A stretch of DNA of 64,000 bases from the NCBI GenBank assembly GCA_022539475.1, contig VCMS01000138.1:78479-142478 (forward strand), written 5' to 3'. The DNA comes from Gracilaria domingensis. Its lineage: Eukaryota > Rhodophyta > Florideophyceae > Gracilariales > Gracilariaceae. The notes beneath the pieces are model-generated. The model saw only the letters and a list, made by a program, of their open reading frames with translations, was not told where the DNA came from and did not search any database. Positions within the stretch are counted from its first letter, which is position 1. Each line of letters begins with the position of its first letter. Positions 9,846-20,144 of this stretch are shown here, in pieces. A program made the translations under genes and the position numbers.

Positions 9846-10445
9846 ATGTCCGACTCCGACCTCCCCTCCCCGACGCCGAGCGATCTCGTCGCCGCCCGCG
9901 CGCCTCGCTTTCCCACCGGCCAGGCCACTGAGTTCGACGTCGACATCCGCTTCCTGTCCGCGTCCGGCAAGTTCACCATCAAGCGTCGCGCCGATTCCAC
10001 CCCCGTCTTCAAGCTCAAGCGCGACAACTTCTCGCTACACAATCTCCGCTCTCTTTATGACGTGAATGGCACCGAAGTTTACTGGCTGCAGAAGCAACGG
10101 TTCTTCACTTCAAGTTTTCGTTCAAGTATTATCGAAGCCGTTAGCGGCCGCACCGTGCTCGTCATGCGCAGAAATGGCTCGCTTCCATGGAATGGTGGCA
10201 ACACAATCGTCGCTTGGCATGGCGAAAATGAGGACGGGGAGCCTTATCTGACCACGGAGACCGGCATTTTAAGGAGGCAGTTCACCATCAAGTCGCACGA
10301 CACAGGCAAGGTCATTGCTGAGGCACGTCGCAACACCATAGGTAGGAAGTTTGTGCTCACAGTGCAGCCGGGTTATGACGCTGCTTTGCTCGTGTTCTTT
10401 GCCATTGCAGTTGATGTCATCTATCAGCAGCTCAATGGCGCCTGA
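9846..10445 (+). CDS. LURP-one (tubby C-terminal-like) protein, copy 1
   Basis: 199 residues with a Ser/Pro N-terminus (1-20), then a full LURP-one/LOR fold (PF04525). The segments FTIKRRADSTPVFKLKRD, IVAWHGE and QFTIKSHDTGKVIAEARR correspond to successive beta strands, and the end GRKFVLTVQPGYDAALLVFFAIAVDVIY matches the hydrophobic central helix that closes this barrel. In plants the family includes LURP1, linked to pathogen response; scramblases and tubby share the fold. The biochemical role is unknown. It pairs with the paralogue at 13390-14013, similar along the whole length, so this is a local duplication. Confidence 0.8.
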   Translation: MSDSDLPSPTPSDLVAARAPRFPTGQATEFDVDIRFLSASGKFTIKRRADSTPVFKLKRDNFSLHNLRSLYDVNGTEVYWLQKQRFFTSSFRSSIIEAVSGRTVLVMRRNGSLPWNGGNTIVAWHGENEDGEPYLTTETGILRRQFTIKSHDTGKVIAEARRNTIGRKFVLTVQPGYDAALLVFFAIAVDVIYQQLNGA

Positions 10446-13389
10446 ACGGCTCCCAACGCGTTTGCGCTGCGTTCAAAAGTATATGCATGCCTGTGAGTGG
10501 AGCTCTACTTGGGTTCAGAACCACTCCCATACGTCAAAACATCGTCCCCTCGGAACGCATCAAACTCGCCCTGCTTCTTTTCTCCGCCGAATCCGCGAGT
10601 CCATCTCTCAACCATTACGTAATAAAGCCCTGTATAATTTCTTCACTGTCACGTGCATGTGGCCAGACTGCGGTGGGTACCTTTGTACCGACGGTACCTT
10701 TCATGAACCGCATTTTGAGCCGCGATATGTTGGAAATGTTGTCCTTGCCAAAATATGCCCATCGTATGGATGCAACTTCTGATTCAGAGGCCAGTGACAA
10801 TGTATACATTTTCTCCATCAACTTCACGCCTCTGGAGATAACTCATGCGCAAGCAGCACAGGAAACGTCGAGAGAGAGCGTGTCGACGCGGTGGGTGCCT
10901 TTGCATCGGAATCATCCGTCGTGTGGTCGTGTGGTAGACGTTCGCCCCTTTGCCAAGGGATACCCTTGGTACTCAGTCTTCCCGTTCTGTTACGGCTTAA
11001 AAGTTAGGCGAAATATGCTCGTGTGCACCTGGTGAGCAGGGAGATAGCTTGGAAGATATTTGTAACGGTTTTTATTCGCGATCATTTAACAAATATAATC
11101 GTAACATGAAGCCAAACAACAATCAGCGTCGTACAGTGTGTACCCGTTGTACCTTCGTACCTTCGCTCAAGCCCCGTTCGATGCGCTGATGCGCTGATTT
11201 GTTGTTTCGTGTCATGTAATTTGGGTACCGAGCCATTGGAATACCGGCTTCTTCGACCAAGCACGAGAATAGGTTGATACACTCGGAATAGCGCTGTTTA
11301 AGAGCATTGAGATACAAGTCAAAATGGATATGTTTGACGAAAAAGCGCAGGTTGCAATAAAGATCAAAGAGCAGCGCCTATTCCGAAACAAACAAGTACG
11401 CGGCCTCAGAAGAAAAACTGGGCCTTTAGTTCAGATACCTTCGGGACAAGTAGGATTTGAGCGGCCCAACCTGCATTCGATGCCGCAATACATCAACGGA
11501 AAGCTCTAACGGTGTGGGTGTGGAGCAATGGTCGCGAAGCACGCCGACAATTTGGCCTTGGCACCCCGTTTGATAAACGCCTCTCGTCGAGATAAGCTCT
11601 CACCGATATGTGTATCGGAAAGAGAATGTAACAAAAGCACGTGTCGCTAGTCTCTCATCGCCATGTGCAAAACAGATGCAGACCCAATAGCGAATCCTAT
11701 TTCAGGAACATCTTCGCATGGAAGATATCAAGTGGCCACAATGCTATTGAGGTCGAAATGACCGCCAATCTTAAAAGATTGCGGTAGAAAGCGCATACGT
11801 GGTCTTTGAGGGATGAAGAAAAACGGCGCACTTTGTGGGACGTCGCGAAGAGTGCTTTGAGAGATCAAAGTTGGTTTTTTTTTTTTTTTGTTTTGTGTGT
11901 GTGGCATTCTATAAATGAATTAGCTTGAGGCCTTGCACAGAACGTGGAGACGAGCCGGTTGACATAAACGATGAGAAGAGGCCCATCGCTATGCAAATTT
12001 GTTAATGCGCTCATCTTAGCCTGTATCCATAGCCGTCTCAACCTTTGGTTCAAGCGGGGTGTCGACATAGCCCAAAATAGCTGGCCTAGAAGGTTTGCTG
12101 CATTGCGCTTCCGGGAATTCGACCAAAAATTGTTGTATCTTAATGATGGTCATCAGATGATCTGGAGCAATTCGGTTTAACTTTGGCGTTTCCATTCAAT
12201 GCCTTCAACATCTATAGAGTACCTTCTTCGTAAGGACGAAGGTATACCGGGACCGTTCGTTCATCACATGCTATCGAAAAGCCGTAATTTCGGACATGTC
12301 ATTCGGCACGTGCAACATTACAGTGAACATAGAAACAGCAATACAGCGATTATGATCCTCACGTGATGATCACCGCATCACCACGGATAGGAAGAGTTGC
12401 GCTGGAGGCTACACGTAGAAGGCTACCCTTTTGTAAGATAACAAGGTAGCATTTCGTCAGATACGGGAGCCTCCCGTCGCCTGTAGGCATTTATCCGGAC
12501 GGCTAGCCGTTTGAATGCACCCGTTGCAAACCCATCCAAAATTGCCCTGGACGAATTTGGAAAATCGAAAACTACATTTTAATTTATCCGTCTTCGCCCA
12601 CATTATAAAAACTGTTTTCGCAAAACAACCGAGTCCAAACATTTATGATCTTATCGGTTCCGGAAAAAACCAATACGTCTGCGATTATGGATAATCCGAA
12701 ATAGTAAAAATTTCTAAACGGATTGTATCCGATGTTTTCTATTTGCAAAACTGCTTTGAAGATTTGAACTCCGTTTAAGTTCATAATCATTTAGTCTAAT
12801 AAGATGAAAAACTTCTTGTTGCCTTTTTATATGCAGTTTCTTTGTAAGTATATGCTAGAACACTGTATAAACACAGCAGGCAACGAAAGGTTTTATGTTC
12901 AGACCTGAAATCAATACCCCAGGAACGGCTTATTGACAAAAGAACTCAATGTTTTCACAATAAATATATAGTTGACACTTATAAAGACTCAGAAAAGGAA
13001 TTACAGTTCTTTGAGATAGCTTAGTTCAATTTTGAAAGCTACGTGTAGTTATTTGGAATTATTTGGTTAGCAATGAATATAATTTCTCGTTTAGAAAAAT
13101 TTGGTTACTTAACGAAAACGAATACTGTTAGTTTTTGGAAGAACACATATATCAAAACCGTGGCATCCGTTACTGCTTGAAAGTCTGCAGAAATCATTCT
13201 TTACGATCCATATTGGTTTGTTGTAGTTTTTCTCAAATTCATATCCGATTATGTCCGGAATTTCTACACGCCATTCTTGTTTCTAGTTGTTTATTATGCA
13301 TCGTACTTCAGAGCCTATATGGATAATATCCGTCCGAATAAACCCCTAGTCGCCTGTCCCAGCCCGTCACCGTCTTCAACGCGAGCGCC
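10446..13389. other. AT-rich spacer between the LURP-one paralogues
   Basis: About 2.9 kb with no supportable gene. A 182-codon ORF (10487-11035) has no recognisable feature. Palindromes occur at 10685-10698 (GTACCGACGGTACC), 10953-10969 (arms CCAAGGG) and 12220-12248. A T run lies near 11875-11889. From about 12500 the sequence is markedly AT-rich. It may be an eroded transposon or simply an old spacer. Confidence 0.45.
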
Positions 13390-14013
13390 ATGTCTGACTC
13401 GCCAGATTCCCCCTCACCATCGCCAGACGCTAGCGCCAGCGCTCCTCGTTTCCTTCTACAGCAAGCCACCGAGTACGACATCGATATTCGCACTCTGTCA
13501 ACGTCCGGGGAGTTCACCATCAAACGCATCACCGATTCTACGCCCTTCTTCAAGCTCAAACGCGAAAACTTCTCCATGCGCAATGTGCGTCGTCTCTATG
13601 ACATGGATGACGTCGCGCTTTACAAGATGGAGAAGAAAAGTCTTATCGACTTCCGCTACCGTACGCAGATCGTGGACGAGGTCAGCGGACACACCGTGCT
13701 CGTGCTGCGCAGAAAGGGCTACCTTCCTGGCAGAGGTGCCAACACAATCGTCGCTTGGAACGGCGAGAGTGAGGAGGGAGAACCCTATCTGATCGTGGAG
13801 ACTGGCGTTTTGAGGAGGCACTTTACCATCAAGGAGCATGCCACGGGTAAGGTGGTTGCTGAGGCGCGTCGCGAGAAGATCGGTAGGAAGTTTTTGCTCA
13901 ACGTTCAACCGGGTTATGATGCTGCCTTCTTTGTGTTCTTTGCCATTGCCGTCGACGTGAACTATCAAGATAGTAATGCTGCAGCGTCCTCGGCGGGGGC
14001 AGGAGCCTATTGA
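13390..14013 (+). CDS. LURP-one (tubby C-terminal-like) protein, copy 2
   Basis: 207 residues, collinear with copy 1: FTIKRITDSTPFFKLKREN, NTIVAWNGESEEGEPYL, HFTIKEHATGKVVAEARRE and a closing PGYDAAFFVFFAIAVDV helix. The tail is Ala/Gly-rich. Strand-forming segments are conserved while the Ser/Pro leader differs, so both copies appear under constraint. It converges on the BTB gene 297 bp downstream. Confidence 0.8.
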   Translation: MSDSPDSPSPSPDASASAPRFLLQQATEYDIDIRTLSTSGEFTIKRITDSTPFFKLKRENFSMRNVRRLYDMDDVALYKMEKKSLIDFRYRTQIVDEVSGHTVLVLRRKGYLPGRGANTIVAWNGESEEGEPYLIVETGVLRRHFTIKEHATGKVVAEARREKIGRKFLLNVQPGYDAAFFVFFAIAVDVNYQDSNAAASSAGAGAY

Positions 14014-14310
14014 TCTTCGTAAGATCATCCCTCCACTCGTGTGGAAAGGCGTTCCCGCAGCGCTCAATTCAATTGCTTGCGTGTGTCGCCTGCCTTGCGG
14101 ACGCAGACTGCAACATCATCTTTCACAGCTGCACGCTACCGTCATCCGAATCATGAGCTCCTCGTTCTACTGTGCAAATGCCAACATCTCAGAATCCACG
14201 AAAAGGACCAACAAAGGTTCAGTTTCATTGTGGCTTCACACTCAGGTCAAGACACACAAGTTGGAAACCATTCAGAAAATGGCAACGGATAGTCATACAT
14301 GTCCTTGTAC

Positions 14311-16107
14311 CTATCTCGATTCGCGCAGTTTCATTCTACTGCCGCTGCGTTTCTTTTGAATGGGAGTCTGCAGTCGTCCGGGACTAAGCGTTCTTGGAGC
14401 ACTTCGTCTAGCAGGGCCCTCAAACTGTCGTTTCGGATTAACAAACTGCAAAACTGTTGTAATAGCCAATCCGCAATTCTCCCCGTGAGCATGACGCCAT
14501 TCATCCAATCGCTTTTCTTCCAAAAACTGGCTCCACCCCAGACCAGGGTATCGTTCAAGCTTTCCTTCAAATCTCAAATTCTCCAGAAACCCATGCGACG
14601 AATCACTCCATTGCTTCGAACTGTCACACATGCAATTAACTTCCGTCGCGCGACATTTCACGCGTACAATCTCGTGACGAGCATCGTTCTTTAGTGGCTT
14701 ATTCTCTCGATTCCAGATATGAACAAACAACGAAACTTCCCTTCCTTCCCCTTTGCGTACATGGAGGTAACAGACATAGGGGCCACATGGTACGTGCTCT
14801 GTTTGGAAACTCCACACCTGTTGCTTGAGCAGACGTTGTAATGGAATGTTCCACGGAATGCGAACCTCCAGCGCAGCGGTTTGCGGGGTGTATGACGCAA
14901 GTGCAGCCAGACGGATTCCTCGGGGACTCCAGGACTTGCTTGCGCCGTCACTACCAAACACACCACTCACGTCAATATCATCCCAAGACAACTGACTAAG
15001 CATTCCCAGCAACTGATCATCCGTGGCATCACTCTGCCTTTCATAATGCTTTAAAATTACATCAAGAAGATATTCATCATACAAACAGGGTGAATACAGT
15101 GATATACAATGCAAAGCATGACTCATCATCTTCTGCTTGAAAATAGTCTTCCATAATCGCGGCGTACTGGTCGGATTTGCTTTCTTGGTAGCGCGCAGTC
15201 GCGGATACAATACATCGAAGTGATGTCCCACTGCAATGCAAAAGTATCGTCGAAAAGGTTCAGGAGTCTCCTCATGTGCGACCAAAGGCAGAAATGTTCG
15301 GATGCCCAAACCACCCGCCAGCAAATCTTGATCCATGACGTATGCAAACGTAGCGTGGTACAGGTCTGTAAGATTCCATCGATGAGCAGTAGTAGCAAGT
15401 GAAACTAATTCATCAAACGTCAGGTAGTTAAATCGAATCTCTTCACAGTAAAGAAACTTGACAACGATGGCAAAAGTGCGTGGTGTATCGTGCTCTGAAA
15501 GATCATACGGATCTGGTCGACGATAAGGATGGTCAGGATCTTCATCAACGGACACAGCTTTTGTGACAACATCAGCGATTGGCTTCTTGAGGGACTCATC
15601 TACCGCCGCATCATCCATAGCGTGATCTTCAGTATCCTTCGTTTCATCGTCCGCCCCACCATCCGCCATCGCAATATCGTTGCCAACGCCATCAGACTTG
15701 TTCGCAGGCGGCGAGGCAACGAGCTCCGCAAGCGGGCCACCAACCCAAGCCAATCTAGAATAATGGACGGCTACGCGTTGTTTGCTCTTATCAGTCACGT
15801 TGGGAAACCTGAACCACATGAGATTATCGGTGACTCTTCGACGAGCCAGCCCAGCACAGTATGACATGAAATAATCGCGTTTAGGTGCAAATGAATGTTG
15901 ATCAAGAACCCAATTGCCGACCGGGGTGGACGGCGCAGGAGCCGGCCATACGGTTTTGGCCGGCGACGGAAGCGTCGTGGGCTTCGTTGGCGACGGGATG
16001 ACGAGCTCGCGCTTGGCCTTTGTGGGGGGTAGTGGCGGCGCGTCGGAGGTCGTGGTGGTCATATCGGGAGGGTGGATCGACGGCCGTTGTTTGGGATCCG
16101 TTCTCAA
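14311..16107 (-). CDS. BTB/POZ-domain protein
   Basis: 598 residues from the first ATG; the ATG at 16062 (residue 16) is also possible. Residues 1-70 are a Pro/Thr-rich leader. A split BTB-like region follows: an early part ending VAHYSRLAWVGGPLAEL is separated by an acidic insertion (about 135-190) from the diagnostic second half TPRTFAIVVKFLYCEEIRFNYLTFDE...LATTAHRWNLTDLYHATFAYV. A BACK-like helical part comes next and a C-terminal MATH-like or unknown region of about 200 residues. BTB proteins often serve as cullin-3 adaptors; that role is inferred. It is divergent from RHL1, whose ATG lies 388 bp away. Confidence 0.6.
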   Translation of the reverse strand: MRTDPKQRPSIHPPDMTTTTSDAPPLPPTKAKRELVIPSPTKPTTLPSPAKTVWPAPAPSTPVGNWVLDQHSFAPKRDYFMSYCAGLARRRVTDNLMWFRFPNVTDKSKQRVAVHYSRLAWVGGPLAELVASPPANKSDGVGNDIAMADGGADDETKDTEDHAMDDAAVDESLKKPIADVVTKAVSVDEDPDHPYRRPDPYDLSEHDTPRTFAIVVKFLYCEEIRFNYLTFDELVSLATTAHRWNLTDLYHATFAYVMDQDLLAGGLGIRTFLPLVAHEETPEPFRRYFCIAVGHHFDVLYPRLRATKKANPTSTPRLWKTIFKQKMMSHALHCISLYSPCLYDEYLLDVILKHYERQSDATDDQLLGMLSQLSWDDIDVSGVFGSDGASKSWSPRGIRLAALASYTPQTAALEVRIPWNIPLQRLLKQQVWSFQTEHVPCGPYVCYLHVRKGEGREVSLFVHIWNRENKPLKNDARHEIVRVKCRATEVNCMCDSSKQWSDSSHGFLENLRFEGKLERYPGLGWSQFLEEKRLDEWRHAHGENCGLAITTVLQFVNPKRQFEGPARRSAPRTLSPGRLQTPIQKKRSGSRMKLRESR

Positions 16108-16494
16108 TGATGGGGTGACGTACGGCGTGCTATCAAACGCCGTGGAAGACGTAAAGCGGGATTAGATTTGGAGCGCAGGCGTCGGTTGAGTTTGATCCCC
16201 AGATCTTCTTGGCGATTTGGCGGCAAGCGCTTTTTCGGTCGCCTGTTTTTCGCGCCGATTTGGGGGGTTTTGGGTGCAAGAGCCAATCAAAATGTCGCAC
16301 AGATCATGGTGATGATCTGCCGTTGCTTTGGCCCGCTCGCGTCACTGAGGCCGCCTCCGCCTCCGCCGAAGCGGCACGCCGAGCATTGACCAAGGCATTC
16401 ATCGGTCGCGGCTAATCCGCTTCAGCCTTCCGCGCGATGCCCGGCATCGCCTGCTCAATCTCGTGAAATCCCGCTTGTCTTCGCACCGCCTGCA

Positions 16495-17607
16495 ATGGGC
16501 CCCAAACCAAAGAATGCGGAGCAGACAGAGGAAGAAGTTGAGGCGGAAAAGAGAAGCGCAGCACTGCGGAAAAAGTCGCACCGCACTGTGATAGCTGCCA
16601 AACCACCCGCGTCACAACATCGCATTCCGAAGGCCCTTCGGCAGTGTGATAATGCGGACATTACGAAGCGAAACGCATCTCGAAAGAAGAAGTACTTGTT
16701 TTTGTTTCCTGGCGCACTTGAATTGCCGCCTGGCGCCCGCATTGGGCAACTTGATAACTTGGACACAGCGACCCCAACTTTATGCGTCGAGGTTGATGGT
16801 GGCAAGATCATTATGAGCGGAACGTTAGTTTTGCCTAAGAACGCCTTGTTCACTTTGAAGGCGGGAAATCGACGGCGGGAGCTGAAGGTTATCGATAGCT
16901 TGGATACTATTGTTGCGTTCTCGGAGTGGCGCTTTTTGAAGAACGGAGTCGATCAGTCCGAAGCCTGTGCACTACCGAGTGCGCTGATTCAGAACTCGGA
17001 GAGGGGTTTGTGGAAGTCGGAACGTACAACGGCTCGTGTTCGACAGGATGATGAGGATGAGGAGGATGATGAACACAGTTGGGAAGCGGGGGAACGACAG
17101 GTTTCGCAGAGACCTGTGAGAAGCAATCGCGGTACAAAGGCGCGTGTGGACTATGTTGAGGCAGAGATGGACAGCGATGAGTTTGAGGACAGTGATGAAG
17201 CCGCCGAGGAAATGAGGCACGCGAGCAAAGTCATTGAGCATATCAACCTGGTTGACGACGAAGGCGATGTAACGAAGCCTACAAGTAGTTCTAATGAAGC
17301 GAAAAACGCAACGAATGAGACGAAACGGTGGACTCAAACATCCATCACCGACGCGCTTGGGAAGTCAAATAAAGGTAAATCTCGCGTTGGGCGTGGACGG
17401 CTGAAACGACAGGTGGGGGGCAGTGAGGAGGAAAGGGATGAGGTTGAGATCGTGGATGATAATGCCGTTGTTCAGGCAAGAAGTAGTGCGCGTAAACGGA
17501 AGAAAGTAACTTATACTCAGTCGGATGATGGGTCTGATAATAACGTTGATGAGGGCGACGATCAAGACGATGATTACGACTTTGGTGCTGACGACGAAGA
17601 CCTATGA
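16495..17607 (+). CDS. RHL1: DNA-binding protein RHL1 (topoisomerase VI subunit)
   Basis: 370 residues. The folded part (about 55-150) has the RHL1 signature: KYLFLFPGALEL, then TLCVEVDGGKIIMSGTLVLPKNALFTLK, then DSLDTIVAFSEWRFL. The rest is acidic and basic low-complexity sequence, with KRWTQTSITDALGK near 283-296 resembling a PIP-box-like peptide and a very acidic C-terminus. In plants RHL1 is part of the nuclear DNA topoisomerase VI complex needed for endoreduplication. Its presence points to an archaeplastid genome, since animals and fungi lack this complex. No intron is visible. Confidence 0.8.
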   Translation: MGPKPKNAEQTEEEVEAEKRSAALRKKSHRTVIAAKPPASQHRIPKALRQCDNADITKRNASRKKKYLFLFPGALELPPGARIGQLDNLDTATPTLCVEVDGGKIIMSGTLVLPKNALFTLKAGNRRRELKVIDSLDTIVAFSEWRFLKNGVDQSEACALPSALIQNSERGLWKSERTTARVRQDDEDEEDDEHSWEAGERQVSQRPVRSNRGTKARVDYVEAEMDSDEFEDSDEAAEEMRHASKVIEHINLVDDEGDVTKPTSSSNEAKNATNETKRWTQTSITDALGKSNKGKSRVGRGRLKRQVGGSEEERDEVEIVDDNAVVQARSSARKRKKVTYTQSDDGSDNNVDEGDDQDDDYDFGADDEDL

Positions 17608-18356
17608 GTTTAGGTCGTTCTGCAGGCAAATGGACGAACATGTAACTCTGATCATAGTAGACCACTAACCACTGGGGATCACGAAGAGCTGAGGTATTGC
17701 CATCCCCATTCTCACCTGCACATATCCAAACCTTGCACATATCGGAGCTTCGATGCGCTAAACCCTGGCTAGTGTTCTTCATCGCTCAACCCGTCTTCAC
17801 TTGAGTCAACTTTCTCTTTTGGTACTCTCGCAACATATGTATCTCTGCACCAGTGTGCAATATATGGACCACGACAACTGAACGCCATGTAATCCGCCAC
17901 CTATCGAATACTATATGTTCCTTCCACGTTGTCTTCCCTTTGCACCAGGATAAGCTGGAGAAAGCAGTTGTCGTGGAAAGGCAGTCAGATGAAAGCAGAG
18001 CCATATTGAACCAACCATGAAGTTCATGTCATCGTTTTCGTGATGAGGTTTCTGTTTGCCACTTACTTCAAGCCTCTCTTCCCACGTTTCGTATAGCCAA
18101 ACACTCCAAAGACACCAACAACTCGTCGCACAAGCCCACTATCCGTGACGTAGTCTATCCGAACACTGCTCACTACTTCCCACGCTACATCGTTTGAGAC
18201 CAAAAAACCGCGCTCTATTCCCGGTTCCAGAGGAGCTCACAAACAACGTCGAAACAAAATTTCCCGACAATCTAAGCTAGAATACGTAAACCAGACAGTT
18301 ATCTTAACGGACGGCGCTCAAGGCAAAAATTCTTGCTTTGGCGTCACTCATGGCCT
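17608..18356. other. Intergenic between convergent RHL1 and NDC80
   Basis: About 750 bp; no gene supported. It contains a perfect 13-bp odd palindrome at 18016-18028 (CATGAA-G-TTCATG). It presumably holds both 3' untranslated regions. Confidence 0.45.
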
Positions 18357-20144
18357 TCACTCCTCATCCATCAAAGCGGCTCGTCTTCCCTCAAAATACT
18401 TCCGAACGCCTCCTAATAAGCTTCTACAATCTCTCTGATGCTCCTCAAAAGCCAAGTTACACAGCTCTGTATTTTTAGTCCATCGTTCCTCATATCTCTT
18501 GCACATCTGCTTGTACTCGTTCATCTGATCTTCCAAATGCTTGAATTCCTTCAATCTACATCTCATCAACTCATGTAGTCGTTTCCGTTCAGCTTTGATT
18601 TTCTCACCGCCTTCCAAAACCATTTCATGTCGTTGTCGCAGCAATTCATTATTATGGCTTTTCTTTTCTTGATAGTCCGTCTCTAGTTTACTCTTCTTAG
18701 CCTCAAGCATCCCCAGAGAATGTCTTAAAAACATTAGACGCTCTTCAATCTCGTCACCACGTTCTTTCAATAAGTGAATCTCTTCTTGTAATTTTGGCGC
18801 CTTTGCTGCATATTCTTCCTTTTGTGCCATCAGTCTTGGAAGGATATCACCCTGCACATCCTTGTCTATCACAGCCTCTCGCAAATTGTCGTTCAAGTTG
18901 AGCTTAGTAATCCGTTCATCAAGCTGTAATGTTTCAATCGACTTATTGTACAACTTCAATATCTCCATTAGCTCGGCCTGTGCAATCGAAACCAGCTGTT
19001 GCGCGTCCGTACGTTCTGCGTCTGCATTCACGCGATCAGAAGAAGCCTTAGCGAGCGCTTTTCTGAGCATATCTCTGTCCGCCGACATTTGCTCCATATC
19101 AATCGCATCCTGTTCTTGACGATCCAATACTTCAGATAGTCTTTGCTTTTCTTCCTTCAGCTGGCTGATTTCGATATCTAAATCCGCAACCTCCGCCTCC
19201 TTCTCTCTCAAAAGCTTTCGCACTGCTTTAGCGTGTTCCATTAGCGAGGGAATGAGCAGCTTGAACTTTTTAATGTTTGTCGCAAGCGATTCCTTGTGCT
19301 CTAGAATAAGATTCAGGGGTGAAGGCTGCGTCTTCAAAGCTTGCAAGGTAGCGGCAAGCTGTTCCCGGTCTGATGAGAGCTTTTCAATCTCTCGTTCGCG
19401 ATTCTCGTTTTCGCCTGCAAAATGTTGCTCGAGCTCCTCATCAAGTTCGGGAAATGTATCTGCTCCTTTCAAGAATTGATCGTACGCCAGCTCAGTGTTT
19501 TCGGAAAACATCTTCTCGCGACGCGCCTGCGGATCCATAGTTGACCCAGAGGCCTGAGCAGCGATGTACGCCTCGCTATACTTGAGCATATTGACAAGCC
19601 ATGTAAGTACACCCAGCAGCGTGGGCCAAGTATGCGGCGAGCCAACAGCACTTAGCGCGCTCTTCGATATGGAGAACGGATAGCCAAGACCGCGCAGTAG
19701 CGCCGGAATCTCATCCTCAAAACGCTTGATGAAGTTGTACGTGGGGTCAAGACGGCGAACCAAGAACAGAAACAGCGTCTGAAAGTCTTTGGACGACGGA
19801 GAAGTAAGCATCTTTGGGGAGATAGGATGCTCGTAACCGCGCTCAATGACGAAGGAGATGAGTTCCTTCGCGCACTTGTGCATGTAGGAGCGGTCGTTGA
19901 GAGGACGTGGGTCGGTTCGTTTGACGGCCCTCGACAGCGCAAGCGACGAACGTGAAAGAGAACTCTGCCTGGTCTTCGCACCGCCCGTGGAACGCTTTCG
20001 GCCGAATGACGGGAATGCAGACGCACGACGATCCTCTGACGACTTGGAGGCCGCCAGACTGCCGCGCGCGCGCGAAGGAAGTCCGGCAGAAGAGCGACTG
20101 TTCATCTTGCTTCGCGAAAGTGCGCCAAGCGTGGAGCGTTCCAT
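18357..20144 (-). CDS. NDC80: Kinetochore protein NDC80 (HEC1)
   Basis: 595 residues from the ATG at 20144. The open frame continues upstream to 20372, but that part is a Pro-rich, promoter-like sequence. A basic Ser-rich tail (1-80) precedes the calponin-homology domain (about 85-210: DRSYMHKCAKELISFV, SKDFQTLFLFLVRRLDP, EIPALLRGLGYPFSISKSAL, SPHTWPTLLGVLTWLV), then about 350 residues of coiled coil. This is the standard layout of the outer-kinetochore microtubule binder, which pairs with NUF2 and the SPC24/SPC25 dimer. The basic tail is the expected microtubule contact and Aurora-B target. Length is close to that of other NDC80 proteins. Confidence 0.9.
   Translation of the reverse strand: MERSTLGALSRSKMNSRSSAGLPSRARGSLAASKSSEDRRASAFPSFGRKRSTGGAKTRQSSLSRSSLALSRAVKRTDPRPLNDRSYMHKCAKELISFVIERGYEHPISPKMLTSPSSKDFQTLFLFLVRRLDPTYNFIKRFEDEIPALLRGLGYPFSISKSALSAVGSPHTWPTLLGVLTWLVNMLKYSEAYIAAQASGSTMDPQARREKMFSENTELAYDQFLKGADTFPELDEELEQHFAGENENREREIEKLSSDREQLAATLQALKTQPSPLNLILEHKESLATNIKKFKLLIPSLMEHAKAVRKLLREKEAEVADLDIEISQLKEEKQRLSEVLDRQEQDAIDMEQMSADRDMLRKALAKASSDRVNADAERTDAQQLVSIAQAELMEILKLYNKSIETLQLDERITKLNLNDNLREAVIDKDVQGDILPRLMAQKEEYAAKAPKLQEEIHLLKERGDEIEERLMFLRHSLGMLEAKKSKLETDYQEKKSHNNELLRQRHEMVLEGGEKIKAERKRLHELMRCRLKEFKHLEDQMNEYKQMCKRYEERWTKNTELCNLAFEEHQRDCRSLLGGVRKYFEGRRAALMDEE

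Noticed and set aside
10487-11035. 182-codon ORF after LURP-one copy 1
   Set aside because: No recognisable feature; crosses palindromes and has non-coding composition.
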